A DNA stretch of 64,000 nt from NCBI RefSeq assembly GCF_963676685.1, contig NC_092345.1, positions 74,823,960 to 74,887,959 of the forward strand, read 5' to 3'. Positions 58,665 to 64,000 of the stretch are shown here, piece after piece. A program made the position numbers and the translations under genes. Below the pieces are notes generated by a model. That model was not told where the DNA came from. It did not search any database and saw only the letters and a list, made by a program, of their open reading frames with translations. Positions within the stretch are counted from its first letter, which is position 1; every line of letters begins with the position of its first letter. Source of the DNA: Mytilus edulis (Eukaryota; Mollusca; Bivalvia; Mytilida; Mytilidae).

Positions 58665-59174
58665 TTACGACGTAAGGAACATATCCGATATCATTTGTGA
58701 AACGGTTATTTCATAACGGTCAACCAACTCGTGATGGCGTCCGTAAAATTTACGAAGGGATGATTTCAACTTCACCATTTGGAACTCTTGGTTTAATAGC
58801 TTCCTTGTGAGCAGTAACCCTCTATCAAGAAAATCATGATAGGAAATGCAAGCACGGGAATATCGTATCAATTGGGAGATATATACCCCGTATGCAGGTG
58901 CTGCTGGAATGTTGCTACTTAGAAATGGAAAGTTCACAATTGGAAAGCTGAAATCATCTCTTTTGTCGTAAAGTTTAGTTTTCAATCGACCCTCATTGTC
59001 AATTTCTAGATGTAAGTCAAGATATGAAGCCGACTTAACTGTATCTGTAGTATCCTTTATCTCCAATTCGATGGGATAGATGCGTTCCACATAGTCACCA
59101 AATTTTGAATTGTTTAGTGAAAGAACGTCATAAGGTGTGTTTATATTAGTTATACCAAATCGGACTAACAACAT
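58665..59174 (-). pseudogene. Retroelement RT C-terminal fragment (Penelope-like?)
   Basis: An open minus-strand frame of 169 codons, preserved over this length. Blocks: NNSKFGDYVERIYPIELEIK, SASYLDLHLEIDNEGRLKT, KLYDKRDDFSFPIVNFPFLS, PAYGVYISQLIRYSRACIS and LRKFYGRHHELVDRY. I recognise this as the part following the catalytic domain in a very common mussel retroelement. No YxDD motif is included, so it is 5'-truncated. It lacks an initiation context and is followed by repeat Q. The nearby hammerheads and its YDKRDDF/NFPF pattern suggest, but do not prove, a Penelope-like element; another non-LTR group is possible. Confidence 0.65.
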
Positions 59175-59399
59175 AAGGGTTGTTTCAAATACATGTGTCT
59201 GATTTGAGATAATCTTATTTATATTAAAAAGTGTGTCGACAGTCTAAAAGTTTTAGGTTTTTAACCTCAAGAGACATTTTTGTAACTGCTAAAGTGTAAA
59301 ACGTCGCTAAATTAACACAGGTTTACGTAAATATCGGTCAGTAAACAACGACTTTAATTGACAATCGCTATGTGCGTGCCTTCTCAAACTAAGGAGCCT

Positions 59400-59590
59400 G
59401 TAAAGAGCAAAATAACAAAAAATACATAACTCCGTGGACAATTCCAAACCAAAAGTTCCTAACCAAATGCCAAAATCAAAAGCTCAAACACATTAAACGG
59501 ATGGATAACAACTATCATATTTCTGACTTGGTACAGGCATTTTCTTATGTACAAAATGAAGTATTAAACCTGGTTATATATACTTTCTTT
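59400..59590 (-). repeat. Repeat P, minus strand
   Basis: 'atcaaaagctcaaacacatt', 'ttctgacttggtacaggcat', 'gtattaaacctggtt' on the plus strand, i.e. P reversed. Confidence 0.7.
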
Positions 59591-59626
59591 GTTGTGATGT
59601 TATGCTATTGTTTCAGAAAAAGGGAG

Positions 59627-60010
59627 AAGGTTTGGATCCATTAAAACGTTTAATCCCGCTGCAAATGTTTGCACCTGTCCTAAGTCAGGAATCTGATGTA
59701 TAGTAGTTGTCGTTTGTTTATGTAATATATACGTGTTTCACGTTTCTCGTTTTGTTTATATAGATTAGACCGTTGGTTTTCCCGTTTGAATGGTTTTACA
59801 CTAGTAATTTTGGGGCCCTTTATAGCTTGTTGTTCGGTGTGAGCCAAGGCTCCGTGTTGAAGGCCGTACTTTAACCTATAATGGTTTACTTTTTAAATTG
59901 TTATTTGTATGGAGAGTTGTCTCATTGGCACTCACACATAAGCTTATTATTCGGTTTGAGATTACCTTATTGTTAAAGTCTATGGTAACTTATGGTTTCT
60001 TACATCCACA
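59627..60010 (+). repeat. Dispersed mussel repeat (cluster with 3' module)
   Basis: 'gcacctgtcctaagtcagga', 'accgttggttttcccgtttg', 'ttttggggccctttatagct', 'gttgaaggccgtactttaac', 'gagagttgtctcattggcac'. Confidence 0.75.
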
Positions 60011-60389
60011 CCTTATATAGGTCTCACGTGTAAAGTAGTCGCTTACATGTATTTGATACTTTTTAAAATTTAATCATCAATAATCATTCAAATAGTCCAA
60101 ACCCTGAACTTTGTCTGGGGAGTCCTTATAAATGGTCCGAGTTTACATTATGGACGGTCCGAGTTGACTTAAGAAGATGACCCGAATGGTCTCTGCACCG
60201 AGAAATTCCATATTCGTCAAACTGACAATCGTACCACATCCACTTATAAATTTTTAAACTGTCACCATCACTAATCGATGTGTCTCTGTCTGAACACAAG
60301 ACAAAAATGTTTTGCTTTGACCATCACCAATCAGTTGACCGATATGATGTGTCTCTTCATGAACTGAAAAAAACATGTTTTTTGGGGTG

Positions 60390-60660
60390 TTTTTTTATTA
60401 TAAAGGCACCCGAATACTTAGAGTAGTCAGTAACCAGTTAACTTTATATTTTGGATTCATTTATTTTCGTGGGTATCAATTTTCGTGCATTGCTGAAAAC
60501 TTGCATATTCGTGGATATTTGATTTCATGGTTTTGTCAAACTCTGTATACAAAGCCTATTCAATATATGCTATTCGTTGAACATTTGAATTCGTGGTTCA
60601 ACTGAACCCACGAAATCCACGAAAATTGGAATGCAATGAATATTAATGAATCCACAGTAG
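60390..60660 (+). repeat. Dispersed molluscan repeat ('ttcgtggg' family)
   Basis: 'attttcgtgggtatcaattt', 'cttgcatattcgtggatatt', 'gaattcgtggttcaactgaa' and 'cccacgaaatccacgaaaat'; the ends are partly inverse to each other. Its open frames are not genes. Confidence 0.65.
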
Positions 60661-62008
60661 TATATGTCACATTCCCTTTCTTGACATATTTTACTGAGTC
60701 TGTATATTTTTTTTTATTAAAATTCTTACGACAACATTTTTGTGTATGGAATGAGTCGCTTATTCTCGTGACAACTTTACCCTGTATGTGCAGTCGACCT
60801 TTCTTCATTAAGAGATCATGTGATTCTCAATGGGTTTGTTCTCTTAATTTGAATCTTTTATGTGTACTTGATTAATGCATTTTGAACGAATAACTACTGT
60901 TGCATTTATCAACTCTTATTTACAGACATATATAATATCGATATAATACATTTACGACAGACAGCTAGATACCATAAACATACTATGTATACACATGCCA
61001 GAGTCTGAGCTTGATTTAAAAACTAAACTAACGAAAAAAGGTCATTTTTTCAAAATCATAAAATGCAAAAAATACATTTTGCAAATATAACATTTGACAT
61101 AAAAGTTCATATTTAATATGAAATAATAATACATAATTAATACTAAATTACATCAACTAATATCATATCAATTGAATAAATGACAAAGAATAGCAAAGGT
61201 GGGGAGAAAAATCTACTTAAAGATAACATTAAGGGAGGTATGTGGGTGGGAATTTTGAACAAATAGTTTGATAAGAATCACAAGTTAACACATCAAATGC
61301 TGATGATAAAATGAAGTGACCACAATGAACTTACACGTGAACTCGTGCTGACCGGCAAGATCATTGACCAATAAGAAAGATGAAATCCAATCATGCATTG
61401 GTCACAGGTGAAATTTCTCTGCACGTGAAAACATGTTATCTTATTTCAACAATTTATCGTTTAATTAAGTAGGACACTCTGACCCTTTAACCAGACTAGA
61501 GACATCATACATTTAGAGTATTAATAGCTCACTCTTTTATTTAAATCGGTTAGTAATAACCAATTAAAACAGAATTATCTTCTCTGCTGTCTTAAATAAT
61601 TTTATTCAGCTTAATTTTCAATTAGCAAATAAAATTGGTTATTATATTTCATTAACGTGTGATTGCACTAGAAATGAATCTTAAACATAATCAATCGGTT
61701 AATTATCATTGTATTTAATTTTCTTCTTAACATTATTTTCACCGTGGACCTTGATCAACTGTCATTTTAAACAGCAGTGCCTATGAATGATACCGAATTC
61801 ATGAACATGTACCATTTTCTGACTATTTCCATGCAATTGGTGTTGCAATGATCCTTTTTTCTGATTTTTTTCCAACATTTCTGTGTTATCTTTAGAAGTT
61901 TTACTGTTTTGTGTTACTTTAATTACTTATTGTAAGTAACGCAGACAAAATATAAAAAAAACCATTTAGACGTATGTACACAATTGTCAAAAATATTAAT
62001 AATAACTT
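60661..62008. other. No gene recognised
   Basis: AT-rich anonymous sequence; nothing I can support. Confidence 0.4.
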
Positions 62009-63625
62009 CCCAAACATAAAAAAAGAGGAACAAATCATGGTAACAAATGATTAACAAATATTATGATTTCTTTGTGATTTGAAAGTGATAAAATTTCACA
62101 TGCAAATTAACTTACTAATCACAATAACAAATCACGAACAAATTGCTTACAATTCATAAGCAAATCATAAACAAATTGTCAAGAAATTGTTTTGAAATCA
62201 TTAACAAATCAGAAGTAATTGATTTCCTACTTCAAGCAAATCACAAACAAATTGTTTTCAAATAGTAAAGAAATTGTAAAGAAATTGTTATCAAATCTTT
62301 AACAAATCAGAAGTAAATCTTATTTCTACCTCAAGTTAATCATAAACAAACTGTTTTCAAATCGTAAAGAAATTGTAAAGAAATTGTTATCAAATCTTTA
62401 ACAAATCAAAGTAAATTATATACTCCTGCCCCAAGCAAATCGTAAATAAATTGGCATCAATCATCAATTCACAGATTAATCATTTACATCCAGATCAAAA
62501 ATATGTTCTGCCCCCGAAACCCCCAAACTTTCTAGCGCTATTGTCTTCATTTTATCTTTAATAGCTTCTTCTCTAATTGTAAAAGGAAATACTATCTTTG
62601 GTTGCGACAAGGGACGAAATATTCGCTCTATGTAGGTTTCTCTTACTTTTTACTCTTACTCCCGAATTTGACTATAACGAAATTTGAAAAAAACATAGGC
62701 AACCACGTGTACTTAGTAGAAAGATGTCAAATAGGTGATGGATCTTAGTCTTAATTGGTCCAAATCTACTTTATTGTAATATAGCTTTGCTATTTTTGCC
62801 CGGGACCTGGTCAGTAAACATTATGAAAAATTAAAACATTAAACTTGTCAGTGAATTTTGTCTGCTGCCGCTCGGGAAGCTAGTCTTTAAATGAATGTTT
62901 CTATCTGTTTACACATCTTTTTCACATTTTTATTTTGAAAATGAATCCTTACAGTACAAAGTTATCATGATTATAACGAAATACTGAAATGCACAGATTC
63001 TAAATTTTAACGGTTAACGTTTGAATAGTATTATTAGTTGAATATGTGAAATTATAAATAAATAACTGAGATTCCTTACCACCATCATCTTTCAAATACT
63101 GAATAAAACTCCTGATCTTGCAACCCTCTTTGTTCAGTTAATATAGAACAGTATTTGAAATTGTTGAATTTGACCTCAACCGGAAGTTATAGAGAGATAG
63201 ATAAACAAAGATATTGGAATGCATTATCATTTTATTCATTGTAGCAAATCATCAATGAATCACACCATGATAGTTAACAAAGTTAACAAATCATTTTTAA
63301 ATCATTTCATAGGATATTCAAAGTTAACAAATCTTAACGAAATCACACCATTCTAGCTAACAAAGTTAACAAATCTCTTTCAAATCATTTAATACGATTT
63401 TCTAAGTAAACAATTCACAAAGAAATCACACATTAACAGAAACAAATTGCTTACAAATCATACAATAGAAAGAAATCACAAAGAAATCAGTTTTAAGGAA
63501 TTTGGACAATTCTATTTTGTTTATGATTTGTTTAATGAATCGCAAGCAAATGGTACTAACAAATTGCAGAATCACGATTTGAAAGAGATTTAAAAACAAT
63601 TTGTTCATTTATTTTTCTGTTTGGG
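62009..63625. mobile_element. Possible TIR element with AACAAATC arrays, 1.6 kb
   Basis: Ends CCCAAACATAAAAA (62009) and, inverted, CCCAAACAGAAAAA (to 63625), each flanked by TT. Dense degenerate copies of AACAAATC/AAGAAATTG lie on both sides (62030-62460, 63230-63610), with a clear tandem pair of about 108 bp at 62225-62440. A short non-repetitive centre holds the frame at 62476-62645. Confidence 0.5.
62476..62645 (-). pseudogene. Exon-like frame of unknown identity
   Basis: The minus strand reads RETYIERIFRPLSQPKIVFP, then FTIREEAIKDKMKTIALES, and ends DLDVND-stop. Amino-acid use looks protein-like. A good acceptor ('caaatttcgttatag') lies upstream, but an in-frame TAA separates it from this frame. 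It could be a decayed transposase exon of the surrounding element; I cannot name it. Confidence 0.25.
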
Positions 63626-64000
63626 TTGGCATCATTGATTTACTATAATCAAAAAGTATTTTCCACAAAATGTGAAAAATATTTGTCTACCATTTGTGAC
63701 GCAAGTTAAAAGGTGTGAAGATACCAAGAGGCAACACAACAACACCATGGAGAAAGAAAAAACATGATAACAGCCAATCGACAGCTTATAAAACAACGCC
63801 TAAATATTCAATCATTATTTATTTCCGTGTACATCATAAAATAAAACGCTGTTGTTCGTATCGTATTCGTATGCTGTATTGTGATGATATTTATATGTTA
63901 TCTTTTAATATTCTATAATTAGTTGAGTGACGTTTCTGAGTTATTTCATGTTATTTAAGGCATAACAAAGAAGGATGAACAACTCTATCATAGGTAAATA
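63626..64000. other. No gene recognised
   Basis: The sequence 'gtgtgaagataccaagaggc' then 'aacacaacaacacc' faintly resembles the start of common mussel repeats; nothing firm. Confidence 0.3.

Noticed and set aside
1..64000. CRISPR arrays, bacterial operons, rRNA or tRNA genes
   Set aside because: Intron-bearing animal DNA. Regular repeats lack unique equal-length spacers, and I recognised no tRNA or rRNA sequence by eye.

Overview
The window is animal nuclear DNA, AT-rich, with spliced genes and many dispersed repeats. Several repeat families look like those I know from marine mussels (Mytilus): the 'agacgaaacgcgcgtct' hammerhead repeat, the 'gggatctttcgtccctct' repeat and the 'caaagagacaacaacccgacc' repeat. 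The species call rests on recognition, not on a search.

Layout. 1-2.9 kb: 3' part of an unidentified minus-strand gene, with a tandemly copied splice donor and a hammerhead ribozyme. 3-9.2 kb: old repeats. 9.2-10.3 kb: a possible three-exon gene for a 60-residue membrane protein. 11-18.9 kb: palindromic MITEs, a hammerhead repeat, and a 1.28-kb element with PIF/Harbinger-like ends. 18.9-25.8 kb: a three-level transposon nest (a TIR DNA element holding a broken LINE, whose ORF2 is split by a MITE). 27.7-48.2 kb: a tandem segmental duplication. Each unit carries a plus-strand gene for a secreted four-EF-hand protein; copy 2 has lost 42 nt in frame. The two units differ by clear insertions: a 160-bp MITE only in unit 1, a 2.8-kb composite element only in unit 2, and one hammerhead in unit 1 against three in unit 2. 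49-57 kb: a convergent minus-strand gene for a secreted eight-EF-hand protein, rebuilt exon by exon. 57-64 kb: a second ribozyme array, a reverse transcriptase (RT) fragment, common repeats and a TIR element.

Two themes stand out. First, the secreted EF-hand genes form a cluster built from one module. Every even-numbered calcium loop is split by a phase-1 intron at loop codon 4, so exons can be duplicated without a frame change. Such proteins would bind calcium outside the cell or in the secretory pathway; a biomineralisation role is only a guess. Second, the window holds type I hammerhead ribozyme motifs, some in head-to-tail arrays with 349-355-nt spacing. That fits metazoan retrozymes, small circular-RNA retroelements known in animals including mussels. 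Fragments of a possible Penelope-like RT lie nearby, one directly upstream of a ribozyme. The ribozymes' stem III differs between families but is always an 8-nt perfect palindrome, as expected if they cleave as dimers.

Limits: no alignment or search could be run. First exons of the four-EF-hand genes are uncertain, and repeat boundaries are by eye unless paired ends or an empty site define them.
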